In this document: positions 1-5,601 of the stretch, piece by piece
How the letters are laid out: every line of letters starts with the position of its first letter
How positions within the stretch are numbered: the first letter of the stretch is position 1
NCBI GenBank assembly: GCA_045807945.1
Contig: JBJMGI010000021.1
Span: forward strand, 1-8,078
DNA from: CAVQGF01 sp045807945
Lineage (GTDB): Bacteria; Acidobacteriota; Terriglobia; Terriglobales; Acidobacteriaceae
Length of the DNA: 8,078 nt
Reading direction: 5' to 3'
The notes under the pieces: generated by a model
Databases searched by the model: none
What the model saw: the letters and a program-made list of their open reading frames with translations, nothing else
What the model was told of the DNA's origin: nothing
Program-made: the position numbers and the translations under genes

Positions 1-1
1 C

Positions 2-2272
2 GATCAGCACGTCTATCACATCCCGAACGTAGTCGAGTTTGCGGACGGGTCTACGGTAGTCAATCCGGTGCCGCACACCCCCGGGGCGAACCCGCCAGGG
101 GATTACGAAGCGACTGACCAGGCGCTCGTCTTCGATACCGCAGCGCAGCTGACCAAACTTGCAGGAACCTACCGGGCGGCGCTGTTGGGTAATGCCGGAT
201 TCGGCAAGCTCGACATTGCGCTTTCTCCGCAGCACCAGCTCACGTTGCGCGTGAATACATCGCGCTACTACGGAGACAACAATGTTTTCTTCGATCCGGC
301 GAGCCCGGTCACAAATGATGCGCTGAGTAACAACGGGACCGAAGAGGTAAGAACTGTAAGCGCTGCAGCGAACCTTCTGAGCGCGCTCTCGCCGACCTGG
401 TCGAGCCACTTGCGCGTGCAATTCTCGCGCGACGATCAGGAAAGCTTCGCCAACTCCGACGACGTGCTAACACGCATCCGCACTGTGCTCAACAGCATGG
501 GACGCGACACTATCCTGCCGCGCAGTACGGACGAGAAGAAACTTTTCGTCGCGGAAACGCTCAGCCGCGACTGGAAGCGGCATTCCATAAAGTTTGGTGC
601 CGATTTCACTGCATCGTGGGTATCGAATTTCTTCCCGCAGCTCTATGGCAGCGAGTACATTTTCGACCAGATCGGTGTCAATCCGTTCACCTTCCAACCG
701 CAGCTAATCGGCGGGCTGAGGCTGAGTCCGCTGCGCGCCTATGCCCATGGCGTACCGCGTTATTACCTGCAGAATTTTGGCGATCCTACCTCGCACCCTG
801 ACACGCAGGACTATTCCGCTTTCGTGCAAGACTCGATCCGCATCAGCGACCACTTCGCACTGAACCTCGGACTGCGTTATGACCTTCAGGTCTTTCGTGG
901 AGGATTAGAGAAGAATCCGCTTTGGGCGGGCGCCGGGCGCATCCCCCTCGATAGCAACAACTTCGCTCCGCGAGTTGGCTTTGCGTATTCGATCGGCAAT
1001 GACAAGCCGCTCGTCTTCCGCGGCGGCTACGGACTTTTCCACGCGCGCGTTCCGCAGCTCTACAACTCCGCCGTCGAGCACAACAACGGGATAGATAACG
1101 CGAGCTTGTTCCTCGACAATTCCAATTTCTTCGACAATCTGATCTTCCCCGCGTACCCGAATCCTCTCGCCACCTGCCCAGCGCGAGGCAACTGCAGCAT
1201 TCCCGCCGTGGCTGCCGGCAGGACTGAAGCTGACATCTCGGCTTTTTCTGACAAATTCCAGACTCCTTCGGTGCACCAGGCGAACCTCTCGGTAGAACGC
1301 GAGATCGTCGCGCGCACAGCGGTAAGCGCGAGCTATCTCTACGTTCACGGCGAACATTTGATACGAGCGCGTGACGTGAACCTGCCACGCCCGACAGAGC
1401 TGACATATCCCGTCTTCGACGGTAGCGGCGCGTTCACGGGAAACTACTTCAGCATCCAGTCCTTCGGAACGTGGCAGCTAACGCCTTCAGTAGATTGCCC
1501 GGCATTCTTCGTGCCGTGCATCAACGACGTGCAACGCCCCATCCCGACCCTCGGCGCCATCAACCTCTTTGAGAGCGAAGCTTCCAGCACTTACAACGCG
1601 TTCACGTTGTCCGCACGACGGCGAATGTCGAATGGTTTCTCGCTGATGCTCGGCTACACATGGGCTAATGCGTTCGATGATGCGCAAGATGCCCCGACCA
1701 CGGGCACTCCTCAGGTGCAGAATTCGTTTGCGACCAGCAGTGAGCGGGGGCGCAGCGCGATCGATCAGCGCAACCGATTTGTGCTGAGCCTTGTTGCCGA
1801 GCCGCGGCCCTTCCACCGCGAGCACCTTGTCCTAAAAGCGATCCTCAACGACTGGAAATTTTCCAGCCTTATCAGTGCCGGCAGCGGGCGCCCGCTGAAT
1901 GCGCACATCCTGGGCGATCCCAACCGCGATACTAACTCCGACAGCGACCGTCTCCCGGGCGTCGTCCGGAACAGCTTCACCGGGCCCGACTACGCCACTG
2001 CCGACCTGCGGCTCACCCGCAAGCTCTTCACGCACGAACGTTTCAAGCTCGAGCTGCTGGCTGAATGCTTCAACACCTTCAATCGCGACAACAAGCGGGT
2101 GGACATCACTGACGACGGCTTCACCAACAGCGCAGGGCAGTTCGTCTTCGGAAAGCAGACCATCGCAGCTAAGATTTACCCCGCGAGCTATCAGACGTTC
2201 TCCACGTTCCTGAAGCCGACCAGCGCCTACGCACCCCGCCAGATCCAGTTCGCGGCGAAGCTTTCTTTCTGA
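2..2272 (+). CDS. TonB-dependent outer-membrane receptor, Oar-like, 5'-truncated by window edge
   Basis: The reading frame is open from base 2, so the true start lies outside the window. A GTG at 68 is in frame but is only an internal codon. The visible 756 residues are the late plug and beta-barrel part of a large TonB-dependent receptor of the type common in Acidobacteriota. Full-length members usually begin with a signal peptide, a carboxypeptidase-regulatory-like domain and a plug, all missing here. What is seen: alternating aromatic/polar strands, family-typical stretches such as NVFFDPASPVTN, LNLGLRYDLQ and NNFAPRVGFAYS, and a C-terminal strand ending in Phe (QFAAKLSF), the usual outer-membrane barrel signal. 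Two pairs of close cysteines (around residues 392-398 and 499-505 of the visible part) probably sit in surface loops. By family it should import a large substrate, perhaps a glycan or peptide, using TonB energy. The substrate cannot be told. The family call is sure, the ligand unknown. Confidence 0.93.
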   Translation, partial: DQHVYHIPNVVEFADGSTVVNPVPHTPGANPPGDYEATDQALVFDTAAQLTKLAGTYRAALLGNAGFGKLDIALSPQHQLTLRVNTSRYYGDNNVFFDPASPVTNDALSNNGTEEVRTVSAAANLLSALSPTWSSHLRVQFSRDDQESFANSDDVLTRIRTVLNSMGRDTILPRSTDEKKLFVAETLSRDWKRHSIKFGADFTASWVSNFFPQLYGSEYIFDQIGVNPFTFQPQLIGGLRLSPLRAYAHGVPRYYLQNFGDPTSHPDTQDYSAFVQDSIRISDHFALNLGLRYDLQVFRGGLEKNPLWAGAGRIPLDSNNFAPRVGFAYSIGNDKPLVFRGGYGLFHARVPQLYNSAVEHNNGIDNASLFLDNSNFFDNLIFPAYPNPLATCPARGNCSIPAVAAGRTEADISAFSDKFQTPSVHQANLSVEREIVARTAVSASYLYVHGEHLIRARDVNLPRPTELTYPVFDGSGAFTGNYFSIQSFGTWQLTPSVDCPAFFVPCINDVQRPIPTLGAINLFESEASSTYNAFTLSARRRMSNGFSLMLGYTWANAFDDAQDAPTTGTPQVQNSFATSSERGRSAIDQRNRFVLSLVAEPRPFHREHLVLKAILNDWKFSSLISAGSGRPLNAHILGDPNRDTNSDSDRLPGVVRNSFTGPDYATADLRLTRKLFTHERFKLELLAECFNTFNRDNKRVDITDDGFTNSAGQFVFGKQTIAAKIYPASYQTFSTFLKPTSAYAPRQIQFAAKLSF

Positions 2273-2289
2273 CCTTCTCTGTTCGCGTC

Positions 2290-2373
2290 AAAGAACACCC
2301 GTTTTGTCACACCGTTCTTTATCCGGGTGCAACTTGCGATTCGGCAGCTCCCATCGGACGAAGTAGCTGCTGA
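2290..2373 (+). other. Inverted repeats in the leader between receptor and lipoprotein genes
   Basis: The 139-base gap between the two genes holds three inverted repeats. AAAGAAC (2290-2296) can pair with GTTCTTT (2314-2320). ACCCG (2297-2301) can pair with CGGGT (2324-2328); these two are interleaved, so they are either alternatives or pseudoknotted. A third, TCGGCAGCT (2341-2349) with AGCTGCTGA (2365-2373), gives nine pairs including one G-U, with a 15-base loop. None is followed by a clear T run, so none is a textbook terminator for the receptor gene. They could form a weak terminator or a structured leader for the lipoprotein gene. Chance is also possible. Confidence 0.3.
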
Positions 2374-2411
2374 AAAGGCGTTCGCAAATGTTCCCCTGAT
2401 TTTGAGGACCC

Positions 2412-4016
2412 ATGAGTTGGCGTCGGGCTGTACCTGTCCTGCTGTTCGGCTTCGCATTAACTTCTTGCGGTGGTGGCGCCGGCAAAGCCACACCTTCATC
2501 TAGCCATAATGATCCCCCGCCACCCCCTAACCCTGGCGATAGTCCGGGAGTCGTCTCCGTACTCACGTACCACAACGATCTCTCACGCTCAGGGCTGAAC
2601 AACAACGAGAGCATCCTGACGACGGCGAACGTGAACTCCACTCAGTTCGGGAAACTTGCTACCTTCCAGGTGGATGGCGAAGTGTACGCGCAGCCTTTGT
2701 ACGTGCCGAATCTCCAGATCGCGGGTGCAACCCACAAGGTGGTCTTCGTCGCGACACAGCACGACAGCGTCTATGCGTTTGACGGATCGGGAAAGTCCAC
2801 CCAGCCGTTTTGGCATACGTCGTTGCTGGACAATGGCGCCACGCCGGTTCCCGGAAAAGATCCGCTCGGCATTCAGCCGGAGATCGGCATCACCAGCACT
2901 CCGGCGATAGATATGTCGAGCAACACTCTGTACGTTGTGAGCATGCAGCAGCTGGCGGGTGGACATCGGCCCATCCAACTGCATGCGCTCGATCTAGCTA
3001 CTGGCGCGGAAAAATTTGGCGGACCAAAAGAGATCATCGCGCAGGTCACAGGCTCAGGCGCAGAAGCCGACGCAAACGATCAGCTGCACCTCACCGCGGG
3101 TTGCTATCAACGCGCGGCGCTGGCCTTGAGCGGTGGCAAGATCTTTATCAGCTTCGGTCATTGCAAGCACGGCTGGGTGGTCACTTACGCGGCGGGCACG
3201 CTAGACCAAACCGGGGTTTATAACACCACGCCTGATGGCACCGGCGGAACCATCTGGATGAGCGGTGGCGGCCCGGCGGTAGACAGCTCGGGCAATGTCT
3301 ACGTGATGACTTCGGTGGATAACGACAGCGTAGGTCCGGGATTCCTCGACGCATTCTTGAAGATGGACTCGAATCTGGTTCCCGAAGACTTCTTCACTCC
3401 TTCGAACGAAGACACCCTCGTCGCCAACGACGCCGACCTGGGCAGCGGTGCGCCGATGATCCTGCCCGATAACTCATCGGCTCATCCTCATCTGCTGGTG
3501 GGCGCGGGTAAAGACGGGAATATTTATCTGCTCGATCGCGACGCCATGGGCAGCTTCAACGCTGACCATAACAACGTGGTGCAGCAGGTGAAATCGGGAA
3601 CGCAGCAGTGGGGCAATTTCTTTGACACCCCCTCCTACTGGAACGGGCACGTTTATCTGCACGCGCAGAGAGACGTGCTGCGTTCCTTCACCTTCAGCAA
3701 CGGGCTGCTTTCTTCCGCCCCGGTCGCGACCGGTCAGGTCACCTACGGAGGCCACGGAGCTACGGCTTCAATCTCAGCCAATGGCAACAGCAATGGGATC
3801 GTTTGGGAGGTCCAGGTGGACCAGTCGAGGTCGGCCGGTCCGGCCGTCTTGCACGCTTACGACGCGCTCACCCTCAAGCACCTCTACAGCAGCGCGGATA
3901 ACTCTACCCGCGATGCCGCTGGCCCGGCGGTGAAATTCGTGGTGCCTACAGTGGCCGATGGGCACGTTTTCGTCGGCTCAAGTCACCAGGTCACAGTGTA
4001 CGGATTGTTGAACTAG
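2412..4016 (+). CDS. Secreted lipoprotein with PQQ-like beta-propeller repeats
   Basis: The 534-aa protein starts with a lipoprotein signal: Arg4-Arg5, a hydrophobic core at about 6-17, and lipobox L16-T17-S18-C19 followed by a Gly-rich stretch. A Pro-rich linker (about 35-45) leads into the body. The body reads as an eight-bladed-type propeller of the pyrroloquinoline-quinone-like repeat superfamily, with repeated units such as HDSVYAFDG (118-125), PAIDMSSNTLYVVS (164-177), GKDGNIYLLDRDAMG (366-380) and HVFVGSSHQVTVYGLL (518-533). The opening LTYHNDLSRSGLN and the closing VYGLL are typical of a lipoprotein/secreted family abundant in Acidobacteriota. Whether it binds PQQ or has any enzymatic activity is unknown; structural or binding roles are as likely. 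Cys231 and Cys251 could form a disulfide. The ATG fits the signal peptide; a GAGGA at 2404-2408 lies only three bases from it, closer than usual. After the signal peptide it should be lipidated at Cys19 and held on the periplasmic or outer face of a membrane. Confidence 0.88.
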   Translation: MSWRRAVPVLLFGFALTSCGGGAGKATPSSSHNDPPPPPNPGDSPGVVSVLTYHNDLSRSGLNNNESILTTANVNSTQFGKLATFQVDGEVYAQPLYVPNLQIAGATHKVVFVATQHDSVYAFDGSGKSTQPFWHTSLLDNGATPVPGKDPLGIQPEIGITSTPAIDMSSNTLYVVSMQQLAGGHRPIQLHALDLATGAEKFGGPKEIIAQVTGSGAEADANDQLHLTAGCYQRAALALSGGKIFISFGHCKHGWVVTYAAGTLDQTGVYNTTPDGTGGTIWMSGGGPAVDSSGNVYVMTSVDNDSVGPGFLDAFLKMDSNLVPEDFFTPSNEDTLVANDADLGSGAPMILPDNSSAHPHLLVGAGKDGNIYLLDRDAMGSFNADHNNVVQQVKSGTQQWGNFFDTPSYWNGHVYLHAQRDVLRSFTFSNGLLSSAPVATGQVTYGGHGATASISANGNSNGIVWEVQVDQSRSAGPAVLHAYDALTLKHLYSSADNSTRDAAGPAVKFVVPTVADGHVFVGSSHQVTVYGLLN

Positions 4017-4032
4017 GCGCTCCTCCTCGCCA

Positions 4033-4069
4033 GTGGAGGTGTGTGGCCCAAAAGGCCGCGCGCCTCCAC
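4033..4069 (+). terminator. 16-bp hairpin after the propeller gene, probable terminator
   Basis: Bases 4033-4048 pair without a break with 4054-4069, leaving the loop CAAAA. Three of the 16 pairs are G-U. These wobble pairs exist only in RNA read from the plus strand and become A-C mismatches on the other strand, which suggests the hairpin functions in plus-strand transcripts. It starts 16 bases after the stop of the lipoprotein gene. The downstream tail is AAAATTCTT, so the T run is poor. It probably ends or protects the lipoprotein mRNA and separates it from rpsU. Confidence 0.62.
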
Positions 4070-4076
4070 AAAATTC

Positions 4077-4104
4077 TTGACTTATCTCCCTGTACCTGTA
4101 ATAA
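4077..4104 (+). promoter_or_regulatory. Candidate sigma-70-type promoter for rpsU
   Basis: TTGACT at 4077-4082 matches five of six bases of the -35 consensus. Sixteen bases further is TAATAA (4099-4104), an AT-rich but poor -10 match; the overlapping TGTAAT (4097-4102) is a better hexamer but the spacing is then only 14. The element falls between the 16-bp hairpin and the rpsU start, where a promoter is expected. The predicted leader would be about 35 bases. Confidence 0.42.
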
Positions 4105-4145
4105 CTTACAAGTCCATTCATGGGTGGTTTGGGGGTGTTTTTTCT

Positions 4146-4343
4146 TTGGCAGAAGTAAAACTGCAAGAGGGTGAGCCGTTAGAGAACGCCCTTCGGCGCT
4201 TTAAGCGCAAAGTTCAGACGGAAGACATCATAAAAGAAGTCAAACGTCATTCTTTCTACCTGAAACCAGGCGAAAAGAAGCGTGTTAAGCAAGCTCTGGC
4301 TCGTAAGCGTAGCCGGAAAAAGGCACGGAAAGAGCAAGACTAA
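4146..4343 (+). CDS. rpsU: 30S ribosomal protein S21
   Basis: The 65-aa product is basic and follows the S21 pattern: short N-terminal strand AEVKLQEGEPLENALRRFKR, a central EDIIKEVKRHSFYLKPGEKK region, and an Arg/Lys-rich tail (KRSRKKARK). S21 binds the 30S platform near the 3' end of 16S rRNA and helps initiation. The start chosen is TTG at 4146, because the family begins with Ala-Glu-Val right after the initiator and a good SD-like GGGGGTG lies at 4131-4137, eight bases upstream. The frame remains open upstream to a GTG at 4041, but that codon lies inside the hairpin, has no homologous sequence after it and would give a 100-aa protein, longer than the family. The ATG at 4120 is out of frame. 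No dnaG or rpoD follows, unlike the classic rpsU-dnaG-rpoD operon of Proteobacteria. Confidence 0.95.
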   Translation: MAEVKLQEGEPLENALRRFKRKVQTEDIIKEVKRHSFYLKPGEKKRVKQALARKRSRKKARKEQD

Positions 4344-4351
4344 CTGATTTG

Positions 4352-4379
4352 AGGGCCGTCACGCTCCCGTGGCGGCCCT
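4352..4379 (+). terminator. Terminator-like hairpin after rpsU
   Basis: AGGGCCGTCACG (4352-4363) pairs with CGTGGCGGCCCT (4368-4379) over 12 pairs with one U-G, loop CTCC. It begins eight bases after the rpsU stop. The sequence after it (GTATCTCC) lacks a T run, so termination may be incomplete and some transcripts may read into the zinc-ribbon gene. Confidence 0.6.
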
Positions 4380-4545
4380 GTATCTCCGCCAGCTTCTCCC
4401 CCCGGCGGGTAAGTTTTGAGCTGTAGCCGTCCTGAAGATCGGATGGTGGGCCGAACCGAGGGAAGTAGCACCATAGCAAGCCGCTGAGCCGCGCCTTTCA
4501 GCGGATGCGCACGGGACCAGCACGGGGCCCCAGGGGTGGAGGTAC
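4380..4545 (+). promoter_or_regulatory. Possible structured 5' leader RNA that can hide the zinc-ribbon gene's SD
   Basis: The gap between the rpsU hairpin and the zinc-ribbon gene has nested complementarities. Outer pairing: GTATCTCCGCC (4380-4390) with GGTGGAGGTAC (4535-4545), 11 pairs with two wobbles; this includes the SD GGAGGT (4538-4543). Inside: CAGCTT (4390-4395) with GAGCTG (4418-4423), sharing base 4390; GTCCTG (4429-4434) with CGGGAC (4512-4517); ATGGTG (4443-4448) with CACCAT (4469-4474), loop 20; CCGCTGA (4481-4487) with TCAGCGG (4498-4504), loop 10. A competing local hairpin CCGCC (4386-4390) with GGCGG (4404-4408) would free the SD. This matches no riboswitch class I can recognise. 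The helices were found by eye, GC content is high, and an 11-pair match can arise by chance, so the RNA is a hypothesis. No clear promoter was found inside the region. Confidence 0.38.
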
Positions 4546-4552
4546 GACTCAG

Positions 4553-4861
4553 ATGGAATTCCAGGATAGGACCCTCAAGTGTATTGATTGTGGGGCCGAT
4601 TTCGTTTTTACCGCCGGCGAACAGCTTTTCTTCCACGACAAACAATTCAAGAACGAACCTAAACGCTGCAAGGCCTGCAAAGGCAAACGCGCAGCCCAGG
4701 TCGGCGCCGGTGGCAATGGCGGCTACAACAAAGTGGAAACCAAGGCCAACTGCTCGGCTTGCGGAAAAGAAACAACCGTTCCGTTCAAGCCCACGCAAGG
4801 ACGCCCGGTCTTCTGCCGCGAGTGCTTCCAGCAGAAGCGCACCTCGGCCGCCTCAGCCTAG
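4553..4861 (+). CDS. Small double zinc-ribbon protein (CxxC-x17-CxxC family)
   Basis: The 102-aa protein has two four-cysteine zinc sites. The first is C10-x2-C13, 25 residues, C39-x2-C42, containing the typical FVFTAGEQLFFHDKQFKNEPKRC block of the probable zinc-ribbon family often annotated as zf-trcl. The second is C67-x2-C70, 17 residues, C88-x2-C91, the CxxC-x17-CxxC motif. A Gly-rich linker (about 51-57) joins them, and the tail is basic then Ala/Ser-rich. Start: ATG at 4553, with SD GGAGGT at 4538-4543 nine bases before; an in-frame upstream ATG at 4505 has no SD and would add an unconserved Gly/Arg-rich stretch. Function is not established; small zinc ribbons of this kind are presumed to bind nucleic acid or protein. 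Its position after rpsU fits a translation- or RNA-linked role, but that is inference only. Confidence 0.88.
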   Translation: MEFQDRTLKCIDCGADFVFTAGEQLFFHDKQFKNEPKRCKACKGKRAAQVGAGGNGGYNKVETKANCSACGKETTVPFKPTQGRPVFCRECFQQKRTSAASA

Positions 4862-4885
4862 AACGTTCTCTCGCCCGCAAAATTT

Positions 4886-4916
4886 AACCCCGGCCGAGGC
4901 CGGGGTTCGTCTTTTT
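4886..4916. terminator. Strong rho-independent terminator, probably bidirectional
   Basis: AACCCCGGC (4886-4894) pairs perfectly with GCCGGGGTT (4899-4907); the loop is CGAG (or two bases with a tenth pair). On the plus strand it is followed by CGTC and five T (4912-4916). On the minus strand it is followed by AAATTTT. It lies between the convergent zinc-ribbon and receiver genes, 24 bases after the first stop and 23 before the second, so it likely serves both. Confidence 0.87.
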
Positions 4917-4930
4917 CAGCTTGATATCGT

Positions 4931-5389
4931 TCAGCCCGCTTTGCGAGCGCCGCCATTCCCATTCCGCTTGGTTTCGCGCGGAAGAGCTGCAGCAGCGTGC
5001 GCTTTCTTGTGTTTGTGTTTCGAATCCTCGTGCGTAATCAGCAGCGACTCGAGCTGGCGGATCAGCTCATCCGTACCGACCGGTTTCACCAGTAGTTGGT
5101 TCGCGCCCTCTTGCTGCCAATTGTTTCCGAGCGTCGGGAAGGCGGTCAGGATCGCGGTCGCCGGGTTGTAGGGCTGTTTCTTGGCGAAGCGGATCACGTC
5201 GAAGCCGGCGGTTTCACGCTCCATGCGCAGGTCGCTGATCACCATGTTGTATTCCCCATTGCGCAGCTTCTCGATGCCATTCTCGGCCGAATCCGCGGTC
5301 TCCACCTCGAAACCGTTCATCTCCAGGATGGCTTTGAGCGTAAGCAGAATGGCCACTTCATCGTCGACGAGCAGGATGCGTCGCTTCAT
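4931..5389 (-). CDS. Stand-alone response-regulator receiver protein (CheY-like)
   Basis: The 152-aa protein has one receiver domain (about 3-118) and no DNA-binding or enzymatic output domain. Key residues are intact: acidic pair D9-D10, phospho-acceptor D53 in NMVISDLRM, switch Thr82 in LTA, and Lys102 in VKP. It should be phosphorylated by a histidine kinase, which is not in this window, and signal by protein contact. After the receiver comes a flexible tail of about 33 residues rich in Lys, His, Ala and Arg (KHKHKKAHAAAA and onward), of unknown use. Start: ATG read from 5389, with AAAGGAG seven bases upstream (5403-5397 on the minus strand). It is convergent with the zinc-ribbon gene and divergent from mtaB, so it is probably a single-gene unit. 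Confidence 0.9.
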   Translation of the reverse strand: MKRRILLVDDEVAILLTLKAILEMNGFEVETADSAENGIEKLRNGEYNMVISDLRMERETAGFDVIRFAKKQPYNPATAILTAFPTLGNNWQQEGANQLLVKPVGTDELIRQLESLLITHEDSKHKHKKAHAAAALPRETKRNGNGGARKAG

Positions 5390-5528
5390 GGGGAAACTCC
5401 TTTGGGATTTCGGGGACCGGGGCTGGCTTGCGCGTTCACGACGTGTGATGCCCGTGCCAGCTACTCTGGTTGTAAACCTTTTTGGCTTCGGAGACCCTTA
5501 GGCCAACACCGAACCAATCTTGCTTCAC

Positions 5529-5534
5529 TATAAT
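5529..5534 (+). promoter_or_regulatory. Candidate -10 element for mtaB in the divergent intergenic region
   Basis: TATAAT at 5529-5534 is a perfect -10 hexamer, giving a leader of about 60 bases before mtaB. No -35 resembling TTGACA lies 15-19 bases upstream and there is no TG extension, so it may need an activator. Just upstream, TTGGCTT (5482-5488) and AGGCCAA (5500-5506) form an inverted repeat, and TTCGG (5487-5491) can also pair with CCGAA (5509-5513); these might be an operator or may be chance. The rest of the 212-base gap (5390-5601) holds the SD of the receiver gene and nothing else I can name. Confidence 0.38.
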
Positions 5535-5601
5535 AATCAAACTTCCGTAGTAGGAATGTGAATTTTTGCAATTGGCGCAGATTGTCGTTGAAGAGTTTTG
5601 A

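Noticed and set aside
843..1406. Long minus-strand open frames inside the receptor gene (up to 187 codons).
   Set aside because: They are antisense shadows of a clearly coding GC-rich frame, with biased Arg/Cys/Ser composition and no recognisable domains.
4041..4343. Longer 100-aa version of S21 starting at GTG 4041.
   Set aside because: The extension runs through the 16-bp hairpin and the promoter-like sequence, and S21 homologues begin at the AEVKL region.
4396..4450. Patches resembling FMN riboswitch segments (CCGGCGGGTAA and CGGATGG).
   Set aside because: The closing stem and the other conserved FMN blocks are missing, and the downstream gene has no link to riboflavin.
4443..4480. GGGAAGTAGCA resembles the conserved loop of SRP RNA, or pieces of other RNA classes.
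   Set aside because: The GGAA tetraloop with its flanking symmetric loop and the long rod-like helix of SRP RNA cannot be formed here.
4536..5171. A 211-codon plus-strand frame overlapping the zinc-ribbon gene, the terminator and the receiver gene.
   Set aside because: It crosses a strong terminator and two well-supported genes in other frames; its composition is Ser/Pro/Arg-rich, as in non-coding frames.
5440..5462. A sigma-54-like TGGCAC (-24) element on the minus strand upstream of the receiver gene.
   Set aside because: The expected -12 TTGCA reads TCACA and the key GC is AC, so only half of the promoter is present.
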